From Hymenobacter cavernae (GTDB lineage Bacteria; Bacteroidota; Bacteroidia; Cytophagales; Hymenobacteraceae): 64,000 bases of DNA. Position 1 is the stretch's first letter. The number at the start of each line of letters is the position of its first letter. The position numbers and the translations under genes were made by a program. The notes under the pieces were generated by a model. That model saw only the letters and a list, made by a program, of their open reading frames with translations, was not told where the DNA came from and did not search any database. Location: assembly GCF_014641455.1 (NCBI RefSeq), contig NZ_BMHT01000001.1:310001-374000 (forward strand), written 5' to 3'. Shown piece by piece: positions 23,126 to 32,521 of the stretch.

Positions 23126-24715
23126 CTAGTTGCTGCCGACGCTCGGATAGCTGAGCCGCTGCTCGCTCAGGCGCCCGTGTACGGCGGCCACCACACTACG
23201 CGCCGATTCGAAAGCGCCCGCCATCCAAGCCGTTAGGTACGTAGTGTGCTCCCCGGCGAAATACACGTTCTTCTCGGGCTTGAGTAGCGCCGCGTAGTGA
23301 ATTTTGCGTTCATCGGAACCGTACAAGGCCCAGCCACCCAGGCTGTAGGGCAGCTTGTGCCAGCTCACGGAAAAGGACTGCTCAAACTCCCTAGGGTATT
23401 GCGGATGAATGAGCTGCCCCTTTTGCAGAGCTAGCTTTTCCCGCTCCTGATACGTAAGCTCGCCGACCTTCTTCGCCTTTTCGTTGAAGTTGTAGTAGCC
23501 AATCAGAATTCCTTTTTTGCCCAGGTAGTCGTAGGAAGGATAAAAGATCTGCGTCAGATCGTTGTTGGTGTGCGTGATACCCCCAAAAATCTGCTCATCC
23601 TCCTCCCAAAAGCGCCGCTTGAACTGCAAGCCAATCTTGCCGGTCTGGATGTAGGGCACAAAGTCGATGGCCCGGCTCACATCAGAAGAGAAGTTGTGGT
23701 TGATGTTGCTCAACACGGGCAAGGGCAAGGTGCAAATGCACAGATCACCCGTCAGCTCGTGCGTGCCTTTCTGGTCTTTATAAGTGACCTTCACTCCTTC
23801 TGCCTGGTTCTGGATAGCCGTTACTTCGGCACCTAGGTTCAGGCTGGTCACTACTCGCTTCTCCAGCGCCTTCGCAATCTGATCCATGCCGCCGACGGCC
23901 TGAAACATGGTCATTTGCAGTTCATAAGTGTACTCGGCAACGTTGTAGAAGTCCGGATCAAGCAGGCCCGACTGAATTATTTCGGCCAGCTTAAGCGGGT
24001 CACCTAGCTTTCCGCTTTTTGTGCCGGCTCCCGGCGCTTCCAGGTAGCCCCGCCGGGCTGAGGCCTTGTAGAGCTTATCAATATCCAATCCTCCTTCCGC
24101 CCTCAGATACTCAATGACTTTCGCAGCATCCTCCTGGCTCAGGCCGGTATCGAGTTTGCGCTGGTCGACGGCTTTGGCGAGCAGCTCGCTCATATAGCCC
24201 CGCATATCGTTATGAACTTCGCGGGCGCGCACTTTTTTGTTTGATAAAGGCCCTTTGCCTTCGGCGTAGTAGTAGGTGTTCTCGTTGACGTTGTTGTACA
24301 CTTCCAGCGGCACGCTCAGCTCCCGGCAGTAGTGCATCGTGAGCTGATGGTGGTGCGGAATGCGCGATGGTCCGGCGTTGAAGTACAGCCCATTATCGAA
24401 CCTAGCTACCTGTTGCGGGTTGGTTGTTTCGGCGGCAATAGCACCGTTGCGAATGCTCCAACATCGGCCGCCGGTGCGCGTGCGCGCCTCTAGCACGGTA
24501 CACTGGTAGCCTAGCTTTGTCAGCTCATAGGCCGACGTCATGCCAGCCAGCCCGGCCCCTAGGATGATGATGTGCTTGCCTTTGCCGCTTCCCTGTAGCT
24601 GAAAAGCGTGGGCAGGCGCAGCCGGCAACAGGTTCAGTGCTAATAGAGCCGGGTAGGCACCCGCTCCCAGAGCGGCGCTTTTTGTGAGGAAGTCTCTTCG
24701 TGATAAAGCTTTCAA
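23126..24715 (-). CDS. Tat-exported flavin amine oxidase
   Basis: The 529-residue protein starts at TTG with MKALSRRDFLTKSAALGAGA, a twin-arginine signal. The FAD-binding IIILGAGLAGMTSAYEL begins near residue 48, followed by VLEARTRTGGRC. Near the C-terminus YFAGEHTT matches the FAD-contact motif of monoamine and L-amino acid oxidases. The reaction would be oxidative deamination with release of H2O2 and ammonia. It is the first gene of a pair with the exported aminotransferase. The exact substrate cannot be read from sequence. Confidence 0.88.
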   Translation of the reverse strand: MKALSRRDFLTKSAALGAGAYPALLALNLLPAAPAHAFQLQGSGKGKHIIILGAGLAGMTSAYELTKLGYQCTVLEARTRTGGRCWSIRNGAIAAETTNPQQVARFDNGLYFNAGPSRIPHHHQLTMHYCRELSVPLEVYNNVNENTYYYAEGKGPLSNKKVRAREVHNDMRGYMSELLAKAVDQRKLDTGLSQEDAAKVIEYLRAEGGLDIDKLYKASARRGYLEAPGAGTKSGKLGDPLKLAEIIQSGLLDPDFYNVAEYTYELQMTMFQAVGGMDQIAKALEKRVVTSLNLGAEVTAIQNQAEGVKVTYKDQKGTHELTGDLCICTLPLPVLSNINHNFSSDVSRAIDFVPYIQTGKIGLQFKRRFWEEDEQIFGGITHTNNDLTQIFYPSYDYLGKKGILIGYYNFNEKAKKVGELTYQEREKLALQKGQLIHPQYPREFEQSFSVSWHKLPYSLGGWALYGSDERKIHYAALLKPEKNVYFAGEHTTYLTAWMAGAFESARSVVAAVHGRLSEQRLSYPSVGSN

Positions 24716-24787
24716 GGTGCATCTACTTCTATGACTCTCAAAAGCTAGTAAAACTTATTATTTATTAAAAATATGTTAACATGAAAT

Positions 24788-24795
24788 CAAATCTA
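24788..24795 (-). promoter_or_regulatory. candidate -7 box for the amine oxidase operon
   Basis: On the minus strand TAGATTTG matches TAnnTTTG, 73 bases upstream of the TTG start. A TTTG lies 25 bases further upstream (24821-24824), a little wider than the usual spacing. The surrounding 24720-24850 is very AT-rich, unlike the rest of the window. Confidence 0.4.
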
Positions 24796-24932
24796 TTAAT
24801 AATTCTCCAATTATATAAGTCAAACTCTACTAACATAGCATAGTGCAAATCAGTAGTCATCCTTTCACGGACGGAGCAGTTTTACCCAGCGGATAATTCA
24901 AGTTATGCGCTGGGCAATAGAATACTTTTCCG

Positions 24933-24940
24933 TACCTTTG
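24933..24940 (+). promoter_or_regulatory. candidate -7 box for rpsP
   Basis: TACCTTTG lies 52 bases upstream of the rpsP ATG. The -33 box is not a clear TTG. Confidence 0.45.
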
Positions 24941-24992
24941 CGCCTCACTTTCAACCAGACGCACGGGATGCGTCGCATAACCAACCAGGTTT

Positions 24993-25529
24993 ATGGCAGT
25001 TAAAATCCGCCTTGCCCGCCGTGGCCGCAAAAAAGCCGCGCAATTTGACATCGTAGTAGCTGACGCCCGCGCACCTCGCGACGGCCGTTTCATCGAGAAA
25101 CTCGGCACTTACGACCCCAATACCAACCCCGCTTCGATCAACTTCGACGCCGACAAGGCATTCGACTGGATCATGAAGGGTGCTCAGCCTACCGATACTG
25201 TACGCGCTATGCTGTCGTACCGTGGTGTGCTGTACCGCAAGCACCTGCAACTGGGTGTTATCAAAGGTGCTATTGCCCAAGACGTTGCCGATCAGCGCTT
25301 CGCTGACTGGAAAGAGCAGAAAGACGCCAAGATCGAGAGCAAGCGCACTACCCTGGGTACCGCCAAGGAAGAGACACGCAAAGCGCAGCTTGCTGCCGAA
25401 ACCAAGGTGAAAGAAGCTCGCGCTGAAGCCATCCGCCAGAAGCAAGCTGCTGCTACTGCTGCCGCTGCCCCGGCTCCCGCTGAAGGCGAAGCCACGGAAG
25501 CCGCCGCAACCGAAGAAGCAGCTTCCTAG
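24993..25529 (+). CDS. rpsP: 30S ribosomal protein S16
   Basis: The first 80 or so residues ([23 protein letters not shown], then [12 protein letters not shown]) are canonical S16, a protein needed for 30S assembly. The total of 178 residues is about twice the usual bacterial length. The extension is a charged helix followed by an alanine-, proline- and glutamate-rich tail. Long S16 tails are common in Bacteroidota. It is the first gene of the rpsP-rimM-trmD-rplS cluster, but is separated from rimM by a terminator-like hairpin. Confidence 0.95.
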   Translation: MAVKIRLARRGRKKAAQFDIVVADARAPRDGRFIEKLGTYDPNTNPASINFDADKAFDWIMKGAQPTDTVRAMLSYRGVLYRKHLQLGVIKGAIAQDVADQRFADWKEQKDAKIESKRTTLGTAKEETRKAQLAAETKVKEARAEAIRQKQAAATAAAAPAPAEGEATEAAATEEAAS

Positions 25530-25540
25530 GTTAATCAGTA

Positions 25541-25607
25541 CTAAGCTGGGGAGTTTAAGAGTAGCGCCTGCATCTCGCGGGCTTGCTCTTAAGCTCCCCA
25601 GCTTTTT
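25541..25607 (+). terminator. large hairpin between rpsP and rimM
   Basis: AAGCTGGGGAGTTTAAGAG pairs with CTCTTAAGCTCCCCAGCTT (one slip in the middle), followed by TTTTT. It could end most rpsP transcripts and so lower rimM and trmD expression relative to the ribosomal protein. Confidence 0.8.
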
Positions 25608-25631
25608 ATCGCCTCCTAACCTTCTCCCAGA

Positions 25632-26204
25632 ATGACGATTGACGACTGCTATCAGCTTGGCTCCATTGTAAAGCCCCACGGCCTGCGAGGCTTGGTAGTT
25701 GCGTTCATGGACGTAGACAATCTGGACGCGTACCGCAAAGTGAAGTCGGTGTACCTGGAGCTACCAACGGCGCCAGGCAAGCTAACTGCCTTCACAGTAG
25801 AGCGCGTTCAGCCTCAAACGAACGATCGGGCGTTGCTCAAGCTCAAAGGCATCGATACGATCGAGGCGGCCGAGCCGCTGCGCAATGCCAATCTGTACCG
25901 CCCGCTTGAGGAGCTGCCGGAATTGGCAGAAGATCAATTTTACTTCCACGACGTAATCGGCTACACCGTTGTCGATGAGCAGCTAGGTGAGCTAGGTACG
26001 GTCGAAACGTTCTACGAGCTTCCGCAGCAGGATCTGCTGGCGATGCGCTATCAGGGGAAGGAAGTGCTGATTCCGGTGGTAGATGAGCTGATTTCGCGAG
26101 CCGACCAGGAAGCACGAAAGCTGTACGTGAATCTGCCGGAAGGTCTGCTGGACGTGTATCTCACCCCAGGCTCCCGCGAGCAGGACGAGCCCAACGAGCA
26201 GTAA
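25632..26204 (+). CDS. rimM: ribosome maturation factor RimM
   Basis: The 190-residue protein has the RimM N-terminal barrel (QLGSIVKPHGLRGLVV) and the C-terminal PRC barrel (DVIGYTVVDEQLGELGTV). It binds S19 and helps 30S head maturation. It sits between rpsP and trmD as in many bacteria. Two CTAGGT words occur close together here (near 25983 and 25992), each encoding Leu-Gly. Confidence 0.95.
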   Translation: MTIDDCYQLGSIVKPHGLRGLVVAFMDVDNLDAYRKVKSVYLELPTAPGKLTAFTVERVQPQTNDRALLKLKGIDTIEAAEPLRNANLYRPLEELPELAEDQFYFHDVIGYTVVDEQLGELGTVETFYELPQQDLLAMRYQGKEVLIPVVDELISRADQEARKLYVNLPEGLLDVYLTPGSREQDEPNEQ

Positions 26205-26262
26205 TTCTCTTCTGCTAACCTAGGCTTTGCACCTGCGCTAACGCTAGTTTACACCCTCCATC

Positions 26263-26940
26263 ATGCGCCTTGATATTGTCACGTGCCAACCCGATTTGCT
26301 GACTAGCCCCCTCGCCCATTCCATTGTGAAGCGGGCGCAGGAAAAAGGCTTAGCGGAAATCCATGTGCACGATCTGCGCCGGTTTGCCATCAACAAGCAC
26401 GGGCAGATTGATGATTATGTGTTTGGTGGTGGAGCGGGCATGGTCTTGCGCGTTGAGCCAATTGCAGCGTGCCTAGATGGTTTGCTAGCGGAGCGCTCCT
26501 ATGATGCTGTCATCTACATGACGCCTGATGGCGAAACGCTCCGCCAGCCGCTGGTGAATCGCTTGTCGTTGGCGGGCAACCTGCTCATTCTTTGCGGGCA
26601 CTACAAAGGCATCGACGAGCGGATCCGCCAGGCCTATATCACGCACGAAATCAGCTTGGGCGACTACGTGCTGAGCGGTGGAGAGCTAGGTGCCGCCATC
26701 CTGGTTGATGCGATAGTGCGTTTGTTACCCGGTGTACTAGGCAATGAGGAGTCAGCACTGAGCGATTCTTTCCAGGACAACCTGCTGGCTCCGCCGGTTT
26801 ACACGCGCCCGGCCGAATGGCGTGGCCAGCACGTGCCAGAGATTCTGCTCTCCGGAAACACGCCGCAAATTGAGATCTGGCGGCACGAGCAGGCCGTAGA
26901 ACGCACCCGTTCGCGTCGCCCCGATCTGCTGGCTGAGTAA
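26263..26940 (+). CDS. trmD: tRNA (guanine-37-N1) methyltransferase TrmD
   Basis: The 225-residue protein shows the SPOUT trefoil-knot motifs [14 protein letters not shown] and [15 protein letters not shown]. TrmD uses SAM to methylate G37 next to the anticodon and so prevents frameshifts. It is 58 bases after rimM on the same strand. Confidence 0.96.
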   Translation: MRLDIVTCQPDLLTSPLAHSIVKRAQEKGLAEIHVHDLRRFAINKHGQIDDYVFGGGAGMVLRVEPIAACLDGLLAERSYDAVIYMTPDGETLRQPLVNRLSLAGNLLILCGHYKGIDERIRQAYITHEISLGDYVLSGGELGAAILVDAIVRLLPGVLGNEESALSDSFQDNLLAPPVYTRPAEWRGQHVPEILLSGNTPQIEIWRHEQAVERTRSRRPDLLAE

Positions 26941-27035
26941 GCCAGTAAATCAATTAGCAACAAATTCCAGAATGGCCGAGCTAGCGCTGTAAAGGTCATT
27001 TAATCATCAACTTATTCAATCCTTCAAGAAAAGGG

Positions 27036-27066
27036 TTGACATCTTCGAAACAGAGCGCTATATTTG
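27036..27066 (+). promoter_or_regulatory. Bacteroidota promoter of rplS
   Basis: TTG (27036-27038, within TTGACA), 20 bases and TATATTTG (27059-27066) match the consensus exactly. The rplS ATG is 62 bases further on, so rplS has its own promoter despite following trmD. Confidence 0.75.
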
Positions 27067-27127
27067 CGCCTCTTTAGCCAAAAATAATCTGGGCGGCGGC
27101 GCCGTCCTTTTACAGTTTTTTCCAGCC

Positions 27128-27484
27128 ATGAGCGTACTACTCGATTTTATCCAGCAGGAATCCCAGGAGCGCCGCGCCAGCTTCCCTGCCTTCGCCGCCG
27201 GTGACACCATCAACGTGCACGTAAAAATCCGCGAAGGTAACAAGGAGCGCATTCAGCAGTTCCAGGGCGTTGTTATTCAGCGTAAAAACCCAAACTCGAA
27301 CGGCGAGACCTTCACCGTTCGTAAGATTTCGAACCAGATCGGCACGGAGCGTATTTTCCCGCTGCTTTCGCCCAACATCGACAAGATCGAACTGGTGCGT
27401 CGCGGTCAGGTTCGTCGTGCCCGTTTGTTCTACCTGCGTGGCCTGTCGGGCAAAGCAGCCAAAATCAAAGAGAAGCGCGGCTAA
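27128..27484 (+). CDS. rplS: 50S ribosomal protein L19
   Basis: The 118-residue protein matches L19, which sits at the 30S-50S interface: [29 protein letters not shown] and then [21 protein letters not shown]. It closes the rpsP-rimM-trmD-rplS group, has its own promoter and ends at a strong terminator. Confidence 0.97.
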   Translation: MSVLLDFIQQESQERRASFPAFAAGDTINVHVKIREGNKERIQQFQGVVIQRKNPNSNGETFTVRKISNQIGTERIFPLLSPNIDKIELVRRGQVRRARLFYLRGLSGKAAKIKEKRG

Positions 27485-27510
27485 GCTCGCTTCAGCTCTG
27501 CTTTTTATTC

Positions 27511-27545
27511 AAAAAGCCGGCTCCTGAGAAGGAGCCGGCTTTTTG
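27511..27545 (+). terminator. terminator after rplS
   Basis: AAAAAGCCGGCTCCT and AGGAGCCGGCTTTTT around a short loop, with a T-run. It is placed between convergent genes and is probably bidirectional. Confidence 0.92.
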
Positions 27546-27574
27546 TTTTCAACTAACCTAGGTCGGAACCTAGC

Positions 27575-27991
27575 CTAGCTTTTGGCATTACTATTCGATA
27601 AATCCTCTTCGGGAGTAGTAGTTGGGCTTTGCACCCACTTGGCGGCCTTTAGCAGGGCTTCCCCTAGGTTTTCGACGCGGGGCTTGGTATTGCCGGTGGC
27701 AAATACCGCGGCTTTGATGGTGTTTTCACCCAGGCGGCCGAGCAACGTTCCAACCAGACGGTTATCTATCGCGCCGCCGCCAAAGTGCGCTTTCAGCGCT
27801 TGCAAATCGACGATGAGCTGGTGTAACTCAGGGTTGTCTACATCTTTCAGGTCTTCAATCCAGCGCTGAAGCGTATTGTCGAGGCCGGCGCGGGAGGCTT
27901 CCTCTAGCAGGTCACCGCTCAGAACTTTGGTGGTGCCGTCGAGGTGGTTCTGGTGTTGGGTATCGTCTTTGGGCTGCTTATGGAATGACAT
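27575..27991 (-). CDS. hypothetical protein, about 138 residues
   Basis: I choose the ATG giving MSFHKQPKDD; the longer frame adds a histidine- and arginine-rich leader that looks like noncoding DNA. The protein is soluble and mostly helical, with NPELHQLIVDLQALKAHFGG and RLVGTLLGRLGENTIKAA segments and no signal peptide or known motif. I do not recognise the family. It diverges from the M1 peptidase gene. Confidence 0.6.
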   Translation of the reverse strand: MSFHKQPKDDTQHQNHLDGTTKVLSGDLLEEASRAGLDNTLQRWIEDLKDVDNPELHQLIVDLQALKAHFGGGAIDNRLVGTLLGRLGENTIKAAVFATGNTKPRVENLGEALLKAAKWVQSPTTTPEEDLSNSNAKS

Positions 27992-28116
27992 ATTGGTAAA
28001 GGGATGAATCCGCCGAGGCGGATGATGGTGAGAATCTTGTCTTGGCAAACGGGCTAAACTCCGCAAAGGTTATACTCCGGCGTTTCAGGGCTGAAGACGT
28101 ACTTTCGCGCTGTATC

Positions 28117-28124
28117 TACCTTTG
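28117..28124 (+). promoter_or_regulatory. candidate -7 box for the M1 peptidase operon
   Basis: TACCTTTG lies 21 bases before the chosen ATG at 28146, which supports that start over the in-frame TTG at 28122 inside the box. There is no clear -33 TTG. Confidence 0.45.
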
Positions 28125-28145
28125 CTTGCTAACGCCCAACCTTAC

Positions 28146-31115
28146 ATGAAGCGCTATCTGGCTGGCATTTGGCTGGCTCTCACCCCTTTGCTTACGCTGG
28201 CACAAGCGTCGGTCCCGACTGATTATTGGCAACAGGAAGTCAACTACTCCATTGATGTGACGCTGGATGACCGCCAGCATGTGCTGACCGCTCAGGAGGA
28301 GCTTACCTACACTAACAACTCTCCCGATCAGCTGACTTTCATCTGGTTTCACCTCTGGCCTAACGCTTATCGCGACAATACCACAGCTTTTGCCAAGCAA
28401 CAGCTTCGCAATGGCAGCACGAAGTTTCAGTTTGCCAAGCCCGAGCAGCGCGGCTATATTGATCAGCTTGATTTCAAGGTAAATGGGCAAGCGGCGCGAC
28501 TGGAATACGACCCGCTAAACCCTGATATTGCCAAGCTTATTCTGCCGCAGCCGCTGGCCTCGGGAGCAAAAGCCGCCATCACGACTCCTTTCCGGGTTAA
28601 GATTCCGGATTCGTTTTCCCGCTTCGGGCACGTTGAGCAATCGTACCAAATCACACAGTGGTACCCTAAGCCGGCTGTATATGACCGCAAAGGCTGGCAC
28701 CCGATGGCTTACCTAGACCAGGGCGAGTTCTACTCAGAATTTGGTTCGTTTGATGTGCGTATCACGTTGCCCGCCAACTATATCGTTGGCGCGACGGGCA
28801 TGCTGCAAAACCCGGATGAGCAGCAGCGCATGGATCAGCTAGCTGCTGCTACGGCGCAGAAGAAAACAGAAAAGGACTTCGGCAACGACCTCTCTTTTCC
28901 TGCGTCTTCTACCGACACCAAAACCCTGCGTTACGTGCAGGACCGCGTGCACGATTTCGCCTGGTTTGCCGATAAGCGCTTCAACGTACTGAAGAGTGGC
29001 GTTACGCTGCCTTCTGGGCGACAGGTAACTTCTTGGGTATTGTTTACCAACAACGAAGCCGGCAAGTGGATCAAGGGCTTGCAGGATGTAAATGATGCCC
29101 TAACGTATTACTCACAGTGGGTGGGCGAGTACCCGTACTCGTCGGCGACGGCCGTAGATGGGGCCCTGAGTGCCGGCTCGGGCATGGAATATCCTATGAT
29201 AACGGTGACCATGCCGATGGCTATTGTGCACGAAGTAGGGCACAACTGGTTCTATGGCGTGCTGGCTTCCAACGAACGGGACTATGCCTGGCTGGATGAA
29301 GGCGTAAATTCCTATGTAGAAAACCGGGTAACTACACGAGAAGATTCGACAGCGGGTGAGTTTGGCTTCCTGCTGAAATCGGGCAAGGTGGCGGGTACCC
29401 TAGGTTTGGCAGGACTTACAACAGCCGCACTCAACCAAGTGCCGTATCAGGTCACTGCCAGCCGCGGGCTCGATCAGCCGGTGAGCGGAGTCATGGCCGC
29501 CGCTTATGGCAAGATCAACTACGCGACTATCGTTTACATGAAAACGGCGACGTTGCTCCGCTACTTAGCAGCTTACCTAGGGCAGGAGAAATTTGACGCA
29601 GCCATGCATGCGTATTACTCCCGCTGGCAGTTTCGCCACCCTTATCCGGAAGATATGCAGGCTGTGTTTGAGGAAAGCACCGGGCAAAAGCTAGGTTGGT
29701 TTTTTCAGGAAATGCTGGGCACTACGAACCGCTACAATGCCACGGTATCTGATCTGCAGGTAACTGATGCGCAAGTGAAAGTATTAGTGCGAAACGAATC
29801 TGTAGCGCCTTTTGCCGTGCCAGTAGCGACCTTGGATGCTCAAGGAAAAGTTCTGGAAACGCAGTGGACGCCTGCACTTGGCTTTGGCGAGGAAGATGCC
29901 GAAACGCAGCTCAACTTTCGCCGTGCCGGCGTTGCGGCCGTCGTAGTTGATCCGGCGTATGTCACGCCGCAACTCAACCGCCGCGACGACCGAATGAAAA
30001 TCGAAGGTTCATTGCGGCAACTGGAACCCATCAGCTTGAAGCCCCTGGCTAGCGTGGAGCGCTGGGACAAAGCCAGCATCAACTGGCTACCTGTAGTGGG
30101 CGCTAACACCTCCGATAAGTTTATGCTGGGCGCGGCATTCTACAACAGTCCCTTAGATCGAAAGCGCTTCAGCTACTTGGCTATACCTATGTACAGCTTC
30201 AAGCGAAATGAGCTGAACGGCGTTGGCACGCTGAACCTCAACGTGCTACCACGGCGGGCAGCACGTCAGGTGGTGCTAGGCGTTACGGTTCAGCGTTTTG
30301 AGCGCTACAGCAAAGCCGAACCTAGCCTTACGTTGATGCTGCCACATTCGGCTTATAACGCGCCACAGCACTTCGTGAAGCTAGCTAACACTGCCGTACA
30401 TAGCCAGGACCAGAACCGTACCTCTAGCATTCAGACGGTTGAGTACGGCGTGCGCGGTGGCAATGCTTTGCAGAAGTGGACCGCTCATGTGGAGCTTAAT
30501 CACTTAGTACCAACCTTGTCGGAAGACAATAAACCACGGGAAGCTAGCTTGCTGCGCATGGCTGCTACCTACGAGCGGCTGTACGCGCCCAAGAAACGGG
30601 TTCAGCTTCGCCTGTTTGGTGGGCGCTTTCTGCAAAAATCAGATGCCACAGAGTTCTTTATGGGCCTGAGCGGCAGCCCGGACTATCGGCGCCAAACGGT
30701 GTTCTTGGACCGCCAGCAGATTTCTGATGCGCTTACCGCTCAGGTACACCAAACGGATGGCCGGGACGGGGCATTCAAAGCGTATCTGCCGGTGATAAGC
30801 CAGCGTTGGATGAGTACGCTCAACCTACAAATTGATTTGCCCGTGACGCCCCTGGCCGTTTTTACCGACCTAGGTGCCACGAAAGAGAAGCAGCTGGTTG
30901 CGCCGGGTCGGGCGGCTCAGCGCGTGTTTTATGATGCCGGCCTAGTGCTGCCAATTGCTCACGATATTTTACAGCTCTACTTTCCGGTGGCCGGCTCGCA
31001 GTACCAGAATGGCTTTCCAAGTAGCCGCCAAAATTTCACCAACAACATCCGTTTCATACTGCGCCTCGACCAGCTTAATCCTTTGCGCATGCTCGATGAA
31101 GGGCTAGCGCAGTAA
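28146..31115 (+). CDS. M1 family zinc metallopeptidase
   Basis: The chosen ATG gives 989 residues with a signal peptide ending TLAQA. The gluzincin centre HEVGH near residue 361 is followed 18 residues later by the third ligand in WLDEG. The substrate-side GMEYP replaces the GAMEN motif of classic aminopeptidases, as in many secreted Bacteroidota M1 proteins. The C-terminal 350 residues are beta-rich and resemble outer-membrane strand patterns (GVTVQRF, YGVRGG). A periplasmic or surface peptidase is likely. It is followed after 11 bases by the pyrophosphatase-like lipoprotein. Confidence 0.88.
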   Translation: MKRYLAGIWLALTPLLTLAQASVPTDYWQQEVNYSIDVTLDDRQHVLTAQEELTYTNNSPDQLTFIWFHLWPNAYRDNTTAFAKQQLRNGSTKFQFAKPEQRGYIDQLDFKVNGQAARLEYDPLNPDIAKLILPQPLASGAKAAITTPFRVKIPDSFSRFGHVEQSYQITQWYPKPAVYDRKGWHPMAYLDQGEFYSEFGSFDVRITLPANYIVGATGMLQNPDEQQRMDQLAAATAQKKTEKDFGNDLSFPASSTDTKTLRYVQDRVHDFAWFADKRFNVLKSGVTLPSGRQVTSWVLFTNNEAGKWIKGLQDVNDALTYYSQWVGEYPYSSATAVDGALSAGSGMEYPMITVTMPMAIVHEVGHNWFYGVLASNERDYAWLDEGVNSYVENRVTTREDSTAGEFGFLLKSGKVAGTLGLAGLTTAALNQVPYQVTASRGLDQPVSGVMAAAYGKINYATIVYMKTATLLRYLAAYLGQEKFDAAMHAYYSRWQFRHPYPEDMQAVFEESTGQKLGWFFQEMLGTTNRYNATVSDLQVTDAQVKVLVRNESVAPFAVPVATLDAQGKVLETQWTPALGFGEEDAETQLNFRRAGVAAVVVDPAYVTPQLNRRDDRMKIEGSLRQLEPISLKPLASVERWDKASINWLPVVGANTSDKFMLGAAFYNSPLDRKRFSYLAIPMYSFKRNELNGVGTLNLNVLPRRAARQVVLGVTVQRFERYSKAEPSLTLMLPHSAYNAPQHFVKLANTAVHSQDQNRTSSIQTVEYGVRGGNALQKWTAHVELNHLVPTLSEDNKPREASLLRMAATYERLYAPKKRVQLRLFGGRFLQKSDATEFFMGLSGSPDYRRQTVFLDRQQISDALTAQVHQTDGRDGAFKAYLPVISQRWMSTLNLQIDLPVTPLAVFTDLGATKEKQLVAPGRAAQRVFYDAGLVLPIAHDILQLYFPVAGSQYQNGFPSSRQNFTNNIRFILRLDQLNPLRMLDEGLAQ

Positions 31116-31126
31116 CGCTGCTTATT

Positions 31127-31729
31127 ATGCGTTTTCTTGCTCCTTACCTTTTTACAACAACTACTCTGATCGGGCTGGCTAGCTGCCAGCCCGATTATGC
31201 CAATTTACCCACTTTTTCGTCCGACCATAAACTGCTGCAAGCCGTGGTAGAAACGCCCGCGGGCACCAACCACGAGCGTGAGTATGATCCGGCTACCAAA
31301 GAATTCCGCAACCGGCAGCGGGCAGGCACTGATCGTCTTATCGAGTTCCTCCCCTATCCCGGCAACTACGGCTTTATTCCTGGGACTCATACGGTTCCAA
31401 CGTCCGAGTTTCCGACGGGCAAGCCATTGGCTGTGCTTATTCTCACGGAAAGCCAGCCCAGCGGCACCATATTAGAGGTAGTTCCCATCGGCATGGTAGT
31501 GCTGGAGGAAGCCGGCGCTTTGGAAAAGGTAATCCTGGCCGTACCAGTTCGACCTAGCCAGCAGATTCTACCGGATGTAATGACTTGGGCGGCACTGATA
31601 CGCCACTACCCCGCCGTGCGGGAGAGCCTGCGCCTATGGTTTCTACACCGTAGCGAGGCCGGCGCTGTGCATGTGGTAGGTTGGAAAGATGAGTTGGCAG
31701 CTGAGCGAGCAGTACGCGCTTCGATGTAG
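31127..31729 (+). CDS. lipoprotein with degenerate inorganic pyrophosphatase fold
   Basis: The 200-residue protein begins with a lipobox (LASC, Cys near residue 20). It then shows family I soluble pyrophosphatase features: VVETPAGTNHEREYD and EFLPYPGNYGFIPGT. The metal-binding DGDPxD motif of active enzymes is here TGKPLA, and the later DEAGEDxK motif is EEAGALEK, so nearly all catalytic aspartates are missing. It is therefore unlikely to hydrolyse pyrophosphate and may be a binding or structural protein in the envelope. It is cotranscribed with the M1 peptidase. Confidence 0.75.
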   Translation: MRFLAPYLFTTTTLIGLASCQPDYANLPTFSSDHKLLQAVVETPAGTNHEREYDPATKEFRNRQRAGTDRLIEFLPYPGNYGFIPGTHTVPTSEFPTGKPLAVLILTESQPSGTILEVVPIGMVVLEEAGALEKVILAVPVRPSQQILPDVMTWAALIRHYPAVRESLRLWFLHRSEAGAVHVVGWKDELAAERAVRASM

Positions 31730-31762
31730 CGCAACCTAGCTTACTACTCACCTAAGAAGCAT

Positions 31763-31793
31763 AAAAAAGCCTCGTCATACGACGAGGCTTCTT
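31763..31793. terminator. bidirectional terminator between convergent genes
   Basis: AAAAAAGCCTCGTC and GACGAGGCTTCTT flank a 4-base loop. It lies between the pyrophosphatase-like gene and the coiled-coil gene. Confidence 0.85.
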
Positions 31794-31813
31794 CTTATCG
31801 GGCTAGCTTATAA

Positions 31814-32521
31814 CTACTCGATCTTGTTCGCACGGTCCTTCACAGCTTCCAGCGCTACGCGCATGTTCACAATGTCGGCGCGGGCAGCTTCCTGCTCTTT
31901 CAGGTTAGCGTCGATCAGGTTGTTATACTGTAACAGTTCGGCTGCGTTCTGAACCAGTTGCTGCTGGATTTCGATCTTGCGCGCCTTGTTTTTCTCGATA
32001 TCCTTCTTGATGGCCTCAGACTTAGCAATAACAGCTAGGTGGTTGTTCTGCGATGCGACCATCTGCTTTTCGGCTTCGGCAATCTGCACGGCCAAGTCTT
32101 CGCGGTAGAGGCTACGGGCGAAATCCTTCAGATACTTTTCAGCAGATTTCCACTGCACCGGCGTAGCTTCTTTGCTCAGGTAAGCGTTACCTAGGTCAAT
32201 CGACCACCATACCGACGTCCCTGTGGGCTGGGCATCCACCTTGCTGATTACGCGAATTGGCGTCTTGGAAATATCCTCTATAATGATACCATCTAAGCTA
32301 TAAATACCTTTGTCGCTTTTCATTTTGCTGCCGAACTGCGTGTTCAACTGCTTCTGCCAGGATTCATCCACCCGCTTGCTATCTAGCTGGATAGTAACGC
32401 GTTGTCCTTTGCGAGGGATGCCTTTAACTGCCATGTCCGTTTCGTCTACGGGTGACTTCTGAGCGTAGCCGGTCACCGTCATAACGAACACCAGGAGGGA
32501 GAGGAGTACGCCTTTTTTCAT
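31814..32521 (-). CDS. secreted coiled-coil hypothetical protein
   Basis: The 235-residue protein has a signal peptide (MKKGVLLSLLVFVMTVTGYAQ). The N-terminal part (about 25-130) is beta-rich, with GQRVTIQLDSKRVDESWQ; residues 140-235 form a long helix with heptads (IAEAEKQMVASQNNHLAVIAK). No known domain is recognised. It is probably periplasmic and oligomeric. Single gene with a terminator downstream. Confidence 0.65.
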   Translation of the reverse strand: MKKGVLLSLLVFVMTVTGYAQKSPVDETDMAVKGIPRKGQRVTIQLDSKRVDESWQKQLNTQFGSKMKSDKGIYSLDGIIIEDISKTPIRVISKVDAQPTGTSVWWSIDLGNAYLSKEATPVQWKSAEKYLKDFARSLYREDLAVQIAEAEKQMVASQNNHLAVIAKSEAIKKDIEKNKARKIEIQQQLVQNAAELLQYNNLIDANLKEQEAARADIVNMRVALEAVKDRANKIE

